8,130 nt of DNA, from NCBI GenBank assembly GCA_938017885.1, contig CALIJD010000300.1, positions 1 to 8,130 of the forward strand, in the 5' to 3' direction. The position numbers and the translations under genes are program-made. The stretch comes from an uncultured Granulicatella sp. (GTDB lineage Bacteria > Bacillota > Bacilli > Lactobacillales > Aerococcaceae). Shown piece by piece: positions 1 through 6,080 of this stretch. The notes under the pieces were generated by a model. It made no database searches and was not told the DNA's origin. It saw nothing but the letters and a program-made list of their open reading frames with translations. Every line of letters begins with the position of its first letter. Positions within the stretch are counted from its first letter, which is position 1.

Positions 1-1
1 T

Positions 2-55
2 TATACAGTAATTGCAGCAGAAGGAGTAGAAGCTTTCTTCAGATTCATTAATTAA
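2..55 (+). CDS. 3' end of an unidentified gene (partial)
   Basis: The frame starting at base 2 reads 17 residues, ending AAEGVEAFFRFIN, before a TAA at 53-55. The other two plus frames give less protein-like peptides; frame 1 is rich in Ser/Arg/Cys and stops at 49-51. The stop lies 15 nt before the yidD start, so this could be the last part of a gene co-transcribed with yidD. The tail is too short to assign a family, and I do not recognise it. Confidence 0.4.
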   Translation, partial: YTVIAAEGVEAFFRFIN

Positions 56-70
56 GAAAGCAGTATTGAA

Positions 71-355
71 ATGAAAAAAATCATGATTGCACTCGTGCGT
101 GGATATCAAAAGTGGATTTCTCCATTATTCCCGCCTTCATGTATCTATAGACCAACCTGCTCGAGCTATATGATTCAGGCAGTTGAAAAACATGGTGCGT
201 TAAAAGGCGTGTTGATGGGGTGCGGACGCATTTGTAGATGCCATCCATTTATAAGAGGTGGACAAGATCCCGTTCCAGACTATTTCACATTAAGACGGAA
301 CAAGGATTACCGTAAGAAAATTATAGATGCAAGTAAACAAGACACAGCTGACTAG
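71..355 (+). CDS. yidD: YidD family membrane protein insertion efficiency factor
   Basis: Small 94-residue protein of the YidD family, which sits at the inner face of the membrane and helps YidC/Sec insert membrane proteins; the family is usually about 70-100 residues. The diagnostic pattern is present in order: YQKWISP near residues 13-19, [13 protein letters not shown] (about 21-33) with the paired cysteines, then GRICRCHPF and the closing [10 protein letters not shown]. The N-terminus carries a short amphipathic or hydrophobic stretch ([12 protein letters not shown]) expected to contact the membrane. The ATG at 71 is chosen because the homologous region starts right after it; the Shine-Dalgarno is weak (AAGAAAG, 54-60). 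It follows the partial gene by 15 nt and is closed by a terminator on its stop codon. It has no evident link to the lar genes. Confidence 0.93.
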   Translation: MKKIMIALVRGYQKWISPLFPPSCIYRPTCSSYMIQAVEKHGALKGVLMGCGRICRCHPFIRGGQDPVPDYFTLRRNKDYRKKIIDASKQDTAD

Positions 356-373
356 AAATAGTCGGCTGTTTTT
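344..373 (+). terminator. Rho-independent terminator of yidD
   Basis: The 11-bp stem ACAGCTGACTA (344-354) pairs with TAGTCGGCTGT (359-369), with one T-G wobble, around a GAAA loop (355-358). A run of five T follows at 369-373. The left arm contains the last codons and most of the TAG stop of yidD, so termination is directly coupled to the end of the gene. Confidence 0.9.
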
Positions 374-400
374 GTATTTGTAAAAATTAATAAAAGGGGA

Positions 401-428
401 TTGTATTAAAAAAAAAGAGAGGTATAAT
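401..428 (+). promoter_or_regulatory. Sigma-A type promoter for the 468-992 gene
   Basis: A perfect -10 box TATAAT lies at 423-428, with TTGTAT at 401-406 as -35 and a 16-nt A-rich spacer. It lies just after the yidD terminator and about 40 nt before the ATG at 468, so the next gene is probably transcribed on its own. Confidence 0.7.
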
Positions 429-467
429 TCGAATTGAAAGCACCTGATTTGGAAGGGAAGATAAAAA

Positions 468-992
468 ATGGCATACAATCTAAAAGAATGGTCCGTAAGG
501 AAATTGGCCACAAGCGCAGCAATCATTCTGCTAATGGCTGTCTGTTCATGGTTAGCTGTTCGTGTCTTTTTCACGAATGAGAATGCCAATGCGGAATTTA
601 GCTATGAAGTTATTAATAACACGGATAAGGAAATTGAGGAAATGATCATTGGAGAGTTTCGGGATTCTGATAGTACTGGGGCAACGGATCGTGTTTCTAT
701 CACGTTAATTGGAGGGAAGTCACGTACGAAGGGGGCTGTTACGATTTCTAAGGATACGGATAAGATTGGGAATTTCTATATTCAGGTGAAAAAAGATGGG
801 AAGAGAGTGTTTTTAGCACCGACTTTAGCGTATGATACTGGAAAGAAAGGCCTTCATATTAAGATTACAATTGATAAGATTGACTCTGAAGGCTATTACA
901 CTGGTAAAGTGGAAACTAATACATTTGTTTTCTCAGAATTTAAAATAGAACCGACGTTGCAAAAAGCCGATGAGAAGAAAAAAACAGAATAG
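468..992 (+). CDS. Hypothetical exported or membrane-anchored protein
   Basis: I do not recognise this 174-residue protein. Its N-terminus has a basic stretch (KEWSVRK) and one hydrophobic segment at about residues 14-35, so it is a signal anchor or a signal peptide; ANA at 40-42 before EF would be a possible signal peptidase I site. The Cys at residue 26 is preceded by LLMAV, which does not fit a lipobox. The rest is hydrophilic, with beta-type alternation (e.g. SYEVINNTDKEIEEMIIGEF and KGLHIKITID), and has a charged Lys/Glu tail, suggesting a small extracytoplasmic beta-rich domain. The start is supported by GGAAGGGAAG at 451-460, 7 nt before the ATG. It has its own promoter and shares a terminator with larD, which is convergent, so nothing ties it functionally to either neighbour. 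Confidence 0.8.
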   Translation: MAYNLKEWSVRKLATSAAIILLMAVCSWLAVRVFFTNENANAEFSYEVINNTDKEIEEMIIGEFRDSDSTGATDRVSITLIGGKSRTKGAVTISKDTDKIGNFYIQVKKDGKRVFLAPTLAYDTGKKGLHIKITIDKIDSEGYYTGKVETNTFVFSEFKIEPTLQKADEKKKTE

Positions 993-1008
993 TATTGATA
1001 ACAATCAA

Positions 1009-1048
1009 AAACCCGTGTGGATGACGTAGAAGACATCCATACGGGTTT
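1009..1048. terminator. Bidirectional terminator between the 468-992 gene and larD
   Basis: The 15-bp stem AAACCCGTGTGGATG (1009-1023) pairs with CATCCATACGGGTTT (1034-1048), with one G-T wobble, around a 10-nt loop. On the minus strand the hairpin is followed by TTTTTGATTG, and on the plus strand by TTTAATAGTTTTATT. It lies 16 nt after the TAG of the plus-strand gene and 10 nt beyond the larD stop, so it can end both convergent transcripts; the T-run is better on the larABCD side. Confidence 0.88.
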
Positions 1049-1058
1049 AATAGTTTTA

Positions 1059-1787
1059 TTACATAAAGTAACCTAGGTAGTAACGAACGAAGAATGCAGC
1101 ACAGACAGCACCAACGAATGGAGCAGTACCAGGTACTAATAATCCATATTGCCAGTCGTTATTGACTTTGTTTTTGATTGGTAATAATTGGTAAGCAAGA
1201 CGAGGTCCTAAGTCACGAGCTTGGTTCATTGCGAATCCAGTTGTACCTCCAAGACCCATACCGACAGCCCATACGATTAATCCAACCACGATTGGTAATA
1301 ATTCTTTGTTTACATTTTCAGTTGCTAAGATTGCTGTTAAGAAAATGAAAGTTGCAAATGCTTCGACGAAGTAGTTACGTGGTAAGTTACGACAGTTAGG
1401 GTTTGTTGAGAAGATGTTACGGATTGCAACGCCATCAACAAGACCTTCAGAAGCTGTGAAGTGGTCTGCGTACATGAACCATACGATTACCGCACCAACA
1501 AATGCGCCTAAGAATTCAGCGATTGCGATTGGAATGAATTGTTCAGCAGGAAGAACGCCTAAAACTACTTTAGCAAGCGCCATAGCAGGGTTGATACTTA
1601 CACCACCGAAGATGAATAAAGTAACAGTGATACCGAATGCCCATGTTGTGATGGCGAATAAGTGACCTGATCCAGCGTATTTCGTTTTCTTCAAGACGTC
1701 ATCACAGTGTACGCCGACCCCGAAGATAATCATGAGGGCTGTTCCCATAAATTCTGATAATAATAAATGCATAAATGTTTGATCCAT
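1059..1787 (-). CDS. larD: LarD lactic acid channel, aquaglyceroporin (MIP) family
   Basis: This 242-residue integral membrane protein of the GlpF/aquaporin superfamily has about six transmembrane helices and two re-entrant loops. The first loop motif is canonical NPA (66-68, SINPAMA). The second is NQA (188-190) in GFAMNQARDLGPR, so the usual proline is replaced. The filter residues look aquaglyceroporin-like by motif alignment: Trp49 (TTWAFG), Phe185 and Arg191. LarD of L. plantarum lets D- and L-lactic acid cross the membrane, and the last place in a larABCD operon makes the same role likely; glycerol transport alone is the alternative. GGAGAAT, fused to the larC stop codon (TAAGGAG), lies before the ATG, and only 13 nt separate the genes. 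The bidirectional hairpin follows. The names glpF and larD overlap in databases. Confidence 0.92.
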   Translation of the reverse strand: MDQTFMHLLLSEFMGTALMIIFGVGVHCDDVLKKTKYAGSGHLFAITTWAFGITVTLFIFGGVSINPAMALAKVVLGVLPAEQFIPIAIAEFLGAFVGAVIVWFMYADHFTASEGLVDGVAIRNIFSTNPNCRNLPRNYFVEAFATFIFLTAILATENVNKELLPIVVGLIVWAVGMGLGGTTGFAMNQARDLGPRLAYQLLPIKNKVNNDWQYGLLVPGTAPFVGAVCAAFFVRYYLGYFM

Positions 1788-1800
1788 TGGGTGATTCTCC

Positions 1801-3216
1801 TTAATGTAATTCTTTTATTAATTGTTGATAGACGGCTTGAATCGATAATCCTGTTTTGCGGGCGATTCTGGCGCAGTCTTCATATTCTAATGTTGATTTT
1901 GTAACAGTTCCGTATTGGTTTTTCTTTACTTTTACGGCTCCGAGGCTCGTTTGTAGAGTCTTGAAAGTGCGAGTCATGACTTTACGTTGGACGTTTTGAT
2001 AACGAAAGCCAATGGTTGAAGTTTGCTTAAATAAAATGGCTGTAAACCGTTCGAGGTCTCCTTCTTGAATGAGAAGCGTGAGATGTGTTGCCGGACGGTT
2101 TTTCTTTGTGTAAACGGGAGTGTAATGGACATCAAGCACGCCTTCTTCTAATAAAAGGCTCATGATGTAGCCAAGCTCTTCACCGCTTTGATCATCGATA
2201 GTTGTATCGATTTGAATGATTGCATCGTTATGGGAAGTCACGACTTGATGAGAATGAGTCGTTTTCTCTAAGAGTGTTCCGCGTAACGCATTGAATTTAC
2301 CAGTGTCACGTTTTCCAAAACCGTAACCGACTTTAGTGGCAGTTAGGTTTGAAGGGTGTGCAAATACTGGGCGGATGGCCTTAAAGAGAGCAAGACCGGT
2401 TGGTGTCACAAGCTCTGTATGAATCTCGAAGTCTTGTGAGAATGGAATGGCAGTTCCCAGTCTTAATTGCATTACAGCAGGTACTGGTACGGGCATGACT
2501 CCATGTGCAACGGTAATCGTTCCGCTACCTTCAGTGACGGCAGTGCTATAAACCGCATCGATGTCCAGTGTTTCCCACAAAATGAAGAAGCTCATGATGT
2601 CGATGATAGAGTCTGTTGCGCCAACCTCGTGGAAGTGAATTTCCTCGACAGACATTTGGTGTACGTTTGCTTCCGCTTGTGCGATGTCACGGAATACTTC
2701 CAAACTTTTTTCTTTTACAAAGTCACTTGTGCCACTTGAAAGAATGATTGCTTCGATTTCTTTCAACCCGCGAACTTCTCCGTGATGGTGATGATGACTA
2801 TGTGTATGTTCATGAGTATGTCCGTCGTGAGTATGGTCGTGGTCATGATGATGATCGTGTGAGTGTGAATGTTCATGCGTGTGTGCATGTGTGTGTTCTT
2901 CGTGCGCATGTGAATGAGCATGTTCATGTGTATGTTCGTGTTCATGGTGGTGATGTTCATGTTCATGGTCGTGATGGTGATGATCAAAGTCACCAGCGAT
3001 ACCATGGTCTTTTTCACCGTGTTCCATATGCACATCGAAGTCTGTTCCCCAAATACTGCTTTTCGCGATGCGGTCTACATGAAGATGGTAACCGTCGAGG
3101 GAAATGGTCTTTAGGGCTTCTTCAAGATGCTTGCGGTCGGCTCCTAAATCGAGTAGAAGAGCATTTAGCATATCACCGCTCAGCCCAGAAAATGGTTCTA
3201 AATATAATGTGCTCAT
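1801..3216 (-). CDS. larC: LarC, CTP-dependent nickel insertion enzyme, with long His-rich insert
   Basis: LarC is the cyclometallase that inserts nickel into the pincer nucleotide precursor, forming Ni-C and Ni-S bonds at the expense of CTP. The 471-residue product begins with the family signature [13 protein letters not shown] (4-16). It then has a histidine-rich insert (about 63-145) and the rest of the N-terminal domain ([41 protein letters not shown]). The C-terminal domain runs from about [18 protein letters not shown] to the end, with KKNRPATHL and [12 protein letters not shown]. In L. plantarum the two halves are separate frames (larC1, larC2) joined by a ribosomal frameshift; here both are in one open frame. 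The insert makes the protein longer than usual. The ATG overlaps the larB stop in ATGA (3213-3216), with GAGGAGG a few bases upstream. The older database name is DUF111. Confidence 0.95.
   Translation of the reverse strand: MSTLYLEPFSGLSGDMLNALLLDLGADRKHLEEALKTISLDGYHLHVDRIAKSSIWGTDFDVHMEHGEKDHGIAGDFDHHHHDHEHEHHHHEHEHTHEHAHSHAHEEHTHAHTHEHSHSHDHHHDHDHTHDGHTHEHTHSHHHHHGEVRGLKEIEAIILSSGTSDFVKEKSLEVFRDIAQAEANVHQMSVEEIHFHEVGATDSIIDIMSFFILWETLDIDAVYSTAVTEGSGTITVAHGVMPVPVPAVMQLRLGTAIPFSQDFEIHTELVTPTGLALFKAIRPVFAHPSNLTATKVGYGFGKRDTGKFNALRGTLLEKTTHSHQVVTSHNDAIIQIDTTIDDQSGEELGYIMSLLLEEGVLDVHYTPVYTKKNRPATHLTLLIQEGDLERFTAILFKQTSTIGFRYQNVQRKVMTRTFKTLQTSLGAVKVKKNQYGTVTKSTLEYEDCARIARKTGLSIQAVYQQLIKELH
2782..2982 (-). 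repeat. Low-complexity His-codon tract inside larC
   Basis: This stretch encodes LarC residues 79-145. By my count about 39 of 67 residues are histidine, mixed with Asp, Glu, Thr, Ser and Ala in HxH and HHHH patterns. At the DNA level it is a degenerate mix of CAT/CAC-containing hexamers (CATGAA, CATACA and similar on the coding strand), not an exact tandem repeat. The pattern fits a nickel-binding or storage insert. The many open frames across it on both strands are by-products of the skewed composition. Confidence 0.9.
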
Positions 3217-3956
3217 GCGAGGCCTCCTCGAATGTTGTTAATCATGCTTGCTGAATAGGCTGCGCCAAAACCGTTGTCGATGTTCACGACAGTAACGCCG
3301 CTTGCGCAAGAAGTCAGCATGCTAAGAAGAGTCGTCACGCCTTGAAGATTCGTTCCGTATCCGATGCTGGTTGGAACGGCAATTACAGGAACGTCTACTA
3401 ACCCACCGACAACACTGACAAGAGCACCTTCCATACCGGCGATGACAATCACGACGCTAGCACCTTGGATGTCTTCGAGACGATTGAAGAGGCGGTGAAT
3501 CCCCGCAACTCCGACGTCGTAAATGCGTTTGACGTGATTTCCAAATGTCTCAGCAGTGACAGCTGCTTCTTCGGCAACAGGAATGTCGCTTGTGCCCGCT
3601 GTGACGACTGCGATGTAGTGGTCATGTTTTGGTGCGATTGGGTTAAGGACAAAGGTACGTCCGAGTGGTTCGTAGACCCCTTCAGGGAAAGCCTGTGCCA
3701 GAGCTTCACCTTTTTCGGCGTTCACGCGTGTCGCAAGAATGGCTGTTTTATGCTCATTCATTGCCGTGATGATGCCAATTAATTGCTCAATGTTTTTTCC
3801 TTCACCATAAATGATTTCTGGAAATCCATTGCGCTTTTGGCGTGAAAGATCAATGGCCGCGTAACCAATATCTTCAATCCCTTTTAGAAGGGTGGACGCT
3901 TCTTCAACAGAGAGGCGTCCATCTTTAACTTGTTGTAGGATTTCTTCTTGTTTCAT
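3213..3956 (-). CDS. larB: LarB, pyridinium-3,5-biscarboxylic acid mononucleotide synthase
   Basis: LarB starts nickel-pincer cofactor synthesis in the cytoplasm. It carboxylates the nicotinate ring of NaAD with CO2 and splits off AMP. The C-terminal part is related to PurE (AIR carboxylase) and carries [16 protein letters not shown] (117-132), [15 protein letters not shown] (171-185) and AVPTSIGYG (193-201). Glu176 and Cys217 correspond by motif to the catalytic Glu and the Cys that forms a covalent ring adduct in the L. plantarum enzyme (there 180 and 221, from memory). I chose the ATG at 3954-3956, giving 247 residues, because the family begins near this MKQEEIL. The in-frame ATG at 3987-3989 lies inside larA without a Shine-Dalgarno. 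Only 1 nt separates the larA stop from this ATG and the site GAAGA is weak, so translation is probably coupled to larA. Confidence 0.95.
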   Translation of the reverse strand: MKQEEILQQVKDGRLSVEEASTLLKGIEDIGYAAIDLSRQKRNGFPEIIYGEGKNIEQLIGIITAMNEHKTAILATRVNAEKGEALAQAFPEGVYEPLGRTFVLNPIAPKHDHYIAVVTAGTSDIPVAEEAAVTAETFGNHVKRIYDVGVAGIHRLFNRLEDIQGASVVIVIAGMEGALVSVVGGLVDVPVIAVPTSIGYGTNLQGVTTLLSMLTSCASGVTVVNIDNGFGAAYSASMINNIRGGLA

Positions 3957-3957
3957 A

Positions 3958-5238
3958 TTATTTATCTTCGACGATGACAGATAATCCATCGCGGATAACT
4001 GTTACTTTTGCGTCTGCTCCTTGAAGTTCGAAGGCACGTGCAAGAGCTTCGTCAAATGTTTTCGCTAATTCCATATGCATGTTTGTGATTAATGATTCTT
4101 CTACTAAATCAGAAACGAAGATTACATGGTGATGCACTAGAATACGCGCTAAGATTTGTGAAGTCCATTGGTCTGGAACGGTTTCAAGTCTTGGAGTGTT
4201 AATGGCTTGTTCTAAGAAGTCTTTAGGATCTTTAACATCTGCTAAGTTACGGTAGAAACCTTCACCACCGTGACCATCTTGACAACCAGCAACCATGATA
4301 ATCACGCCGCCTTCTTTGTTTGTTGCTTCAGCAGCAGTCATACCTTTAACTGCTTGGTAGATGTTTTGGTCTAATGGGAAACCACCATTTGTTGAAACGG
4401 CGATATCGCAAGGAATTTTAGTTACATGAGCTAATTCACGAACGAATTCGCAACCTACTTTGTGGGCTTCAACCATGTCTCCGGCAAATGAACCGATGAT
4501 ATGTTTTTCACCGTCTAATACAACGTTTACGATGAAGGCTAAGTTTGCAGTACGTGCTGCGTATAACATATCTTCGTGGATTGGGTTATGGTCTAAGTTA
4601 CCAGTACGTGATTTGTCTGAGTCGATAAAGTCGCCACTGTGGTTTGCCATAATTGTTTTATAGGAAGCAACCCCAGGAAGAACAGATTTACGTCCGCCGG
4701 AGAATCCAGCGAAGAAGTGGCTTTCGATAAATCCTTCAGCGATTAATAAGTCTGCTTCAGCGGCGATACGGTTGATGATGCAGTCACCGCCTGAAGGAAG
4801 TTGACCGATTTTCACCATGTCTTCGTCGTTTGTAGAAATGTGCATTACGATTTCTTCATTGTCCACGATTTCTTGACCGTATTTGTTAATTAACTCTTCT
4901 CGGGTTGAAGGACGGTGGAAACCAGTCGCTACTAAAATACGGATACGAGCGTCTGGGTTTACGCTACGGATACGACGTAAAATGATAGGGGTAATGATAT
5001 GTGAAGGAACAGGACGTGTATGGTCAGAACTGATTAATACGATATCTTTTTTACCTTTTGCTAATTCTTCTAATGTTTGGCTACCAATTGGGTTATCCAT
5101 TGATTTTTCCACTGTTTCTTGTTCAGAAAGAGGATTGTGGTAGTTTTCCGCTTTCGATTCAAGTAATCCTGCAAAGTTTTTGTCAGGAATTACAGCAGTA
5201 ATTGTCTTTTTGTCGTAAGGTAGTTTAATTTCAACCAT
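3958..5238 (-). CDS. larA: LarA, nickel-pincer-dependent lactate racemase
   Basis: LarA interconverts L- and D-lactate by hydride transfer to the nickel-pincer nucleotide. The protein has 426 residues, like the L. plantarum enzyme. Counting from the chosen start, the key residues fall at the published positions: Asp72 and Arg75 (SDHTRP), His108 (GFHRPS), His174 ([11 protein letters not shown]), Lys184, the covalent cofactor site (GGRKSVLPG), and His200 (MANHSG). The start at 5236-5238 is set by AAAGGAG (5247-5253). An upstream extension to 5319 would begin inside the operator and ahead of the likely -10 box. LarA is the first gene of the tight larABCD operon. Some relatives racemize other 2-hydroxyacids, but larD, larR and the residue match favour lactate. 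In L. plantarum the D-lactate made is used for cell wall precursors ending in D-Lac. Confidence 0.97.
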   Translation of the reverse strand: MVEIKLPYDKKTITAVIPDKNFAGLLESKAENYHNPLSEQETVEKSMDNPIGSQTLEELAKGKKDIVLISSDHTRPVPSHIITPIILRRIRSVNPDARIRILVATGFHRPSTREELINKYGQEIVDNEEIVMHISTNDEDMVKIGQLPSGGDCIINRIAAEADLLIAEGFIESHFFAGFSGGRKSVLPGVASYKTIMANHSGDFIDSDKSRTGNLDHNPIHEDMLYAARTANLAFIVNVVLDGEKHIIGSFAGDMVEAHKVGCEFVRELAHVTKIPCDIAVSTNGGFPLDQNIYQAVKGMTAAEATNKEGGVIIMVAGCQDGHGGEGFYRNLADVKDPKDFLEQAINTPRLETVPDQWTSQILARILVHHHVIFVSDLVEESLITNMHMELAKTFDEALARAFELQGADAKVTVIRDGLSVIVEDK

Positions 5239-5246
5239 GATAACAT

Positions 5247-5253
5247 CTCCTTT
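5247..5253 (-). promoter_or_regulatory. Ribosome binding site of larA
   Basis: The coding strand reads AAAGGAG, 8 nt before the ATG at 5236-5238. The strong site and correct spacing fix the larA start at this methionine and exclude the 27-residue upstream extension. Confidence 0.88.
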
Positions 5254-5266
5254 AATTTGTTTGACG

Positions 5267-5278
5267 ATTATAAGTATA
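5267..5278 (-). promoter_or_regulatory. Probable larA -10 region
   Basis: On the minus strand this reads TATACTTATAAT, offering two overlapping -10 candidates: TATAAT (5272 to 5267) and TATACT (5278 to 5273). No good -35 box lies 16-18 nt upstream (GCTATC or GCTTCT), as expected for a promoter that needs an activator. The palindrome at 5313-5326 would centre near -59.5 or -53.5, upstream of the polymerase site. Which -10 is used cannot be told from sequence. Confidence 0.55.
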
Positions 5279-5312
5279 CTCAAATAACTGATAGCAGAAG
5301 CCTCAAAGGTTA

Positions 5313-5326
5313 GTAACATTTGTTAA
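5313..5326. promoter_or_regulatory. Putative LarR operator (Lar box), PrfA-box-like palindrome
   Basis: GTAACATTTGTTAA contains the arms TAACA and TGTTA around a TT spacer, typical of a Crp/Fnr-family dimer site. It differs in one base (first position) from the Listeria hly/plcA PrfA box TTAACATTTGTTAA, as I recall it. It sits between divergent larA and larR, the expected place for the LarR target. Relative to the likely larR -10 (5348-5353) it centres at about -40.5, a class II activator position. Relative to larA it lies further upstream. Confidence 0.65.
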
Positions 5327-5347
5327 CGTATATTTTCGTGGTAAGAT

Positions 5348-5353
5348 GATAAT
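5348..5353 (+). promoter_or_regulatory. Probable larR -10 box
   Basis: GATAAT, preceded by T, lies 21 nt after the PrfA-box-like palindrome and has no canonical -35 at 16-18 nt, where the sequence is around TATTTTC. This layout resembles Crp/Fnr or PrfA class II promoters, in which the regulator replaces -35 contacts. It would give a start near 5360 and a leader of about 30 nt before the TTG codon. Confidence 0.45.
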
Positions 5354-5375
5354 AGTGTGTATAGGAAATTGTCTT

Positions 5376-5382
5376 AGAGGAG
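5376..5382 (+). promoter_or_regulatory. Ribosome binding site that sets the TTG start of larR
   Basis: AGAGGAG lies 8 nt before the TTG at 5391-5393. The in-frame ATG at 5346-5348 has no comparable site and overlaps the proposed -10 box, so the TTG is preferred. Confidence 0.8.
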
Positions 5383-5390
5383 TGTTCAAT

Positions 5391-6059
5391 TTGAACAGTG
5401 AAAAATATTTAATCGATTTTTTAGAGAAAGAAAATACCCCTATTATTAAGAAGAAAAAACACATGTACCTGGCATACCGTGGTTTGGAGCAGGCCTATAC
5501 TTATGTACTGATTGATGGGGTAGTGAAGACTAGTATCATAATGAAAGATGGTCGGGAGTTTAATTTAGAGTACGTGACGCCCGTGGATATCGTTTCACTT
5601 GTTCGTGACGAAGTTTCTAACTATACATCAGCACCTTTTAACGTACGCATTGAGAGTGACGAGGCAACTTTCTACCGTATTCCACGCATTAAGTTCTGGG
5701 AATATGTAAGAGATGATAAACACTTACAAGATTATATTCGGGAATATTACCGGAATAAATTGTCTGAAACCATTGAATCATTGCAATATATGACGATGAA
5801 TGGGAAGAAAGGGGCGGTCTGTTCCTTCCTATATAAATTGATGAATCAATTTGGCGTGGAAGTAGAAGATGGAATCCTCATCGATTTTAACGTTACGAAT
5901 GAAGATATTGCTGGCTTTTGTGGAATATCTACTCGTAATAGCGTAAACCGCATTATTCATGATTTAAAAGAAGAAGGCGTCGTTGAAATTCATAATCAGA
6001 AATTACTGATTTTAGACAAAGCATACTTGGAAGAATTTACAGGTCGAGAAAGCTTTTAG
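5391..6059 (+). CDS. larR: LarR-like Crp/Fnr family transcriptional regulator
   Basis: With the TTG start the product is 222 residues, the normal size for Crp/Fnr regulators. An N-terminal beta-barrel sensor domain (about 20-110, including YVLIDGVVKTSIIMKDGREFNL) is followed by a long dimer helix (about 110-140). The winged helix-turn-helix lies at about 166-205: FNVTNEDIAGFCGISTRNSV, then NRIIHDLKEEGVVEI. In L. plantarum, LarR activates the lar operon in response to L-lactate while D-lactate counteracts it. Divergence from larA and the shared palindrome point to the same job here. There is no Fnr-type N-terminal cysteine cluster, so iron-sulfur oxygen sensing is unlikely. It probably also controls its own promoter, and thus larE, which follows after 21 nt. 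Confidence 0.88.
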   Translation: MNSEKYLIDFLEKENTPIIKKKKHMYLAYRGLEQAYTYVLIDGVVKTSIIMKDGREFNLEYVTPVDIVSLVRDEVSNYTSAPFNVRIESDEATFYRIPRIKFWEYVRDDKHLQDYIREYYRNKLSETIESLQYMTMNGKKGAVCSFLYKLMNQFGVEVEDGILIDFNVTNEDIAGFCGISTRNSVNRIIHDLKEEGVVEIHNQKLLILDKAYLEEFTGRESF

Positions 6060-6080
6060 GATAGAAAGAAGGAACAAATA

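Noticed and set aside
290..589. Minus-strand frame of 99 codons across the yidD end and the next promoter
   Set aside because: It overlaps the end of yidD, a terminator, a promoter and the start of the next gene. It is Phe/Tyr/Ile-rich, as expected from reading AT-rich DNA backwards.
2782..2982. CRISPR array or exact tandem repeat in the low-complexity stretch
   Set aside because: There are no conserved direct repeats with unique spacers. The pattern is degenerate His-codon usage in a coding frame.
2748..3254. Open frames on both strands over the larC His tract, including a plus-strand Val/His/Arg-rich frame and minus-strand Met/Thr/Ile-rich frames
   Set aside because: They are shadows of the CAT/CAC-rich codons. 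The larC frame has clear family motifs on both sides of the tract, and the other frames have no ribosome site or recognisable domain.
5273..5280. Perfect 8-bp palindrome AGTATACT as a second operator
   Set aside because: It has no spacer or arm similarity to the TAACA/TGTTA box, and it is better explained as part of overlapping -10 sequences for larA.
5239..5319. N-terminal extension of LarA by 27 residues
   Set aside because: It would start inside the operator and ahead of the -10 box. The AAAGGAG-supported ATG at 5238 gives the family length and places all key residues at their published numbers.
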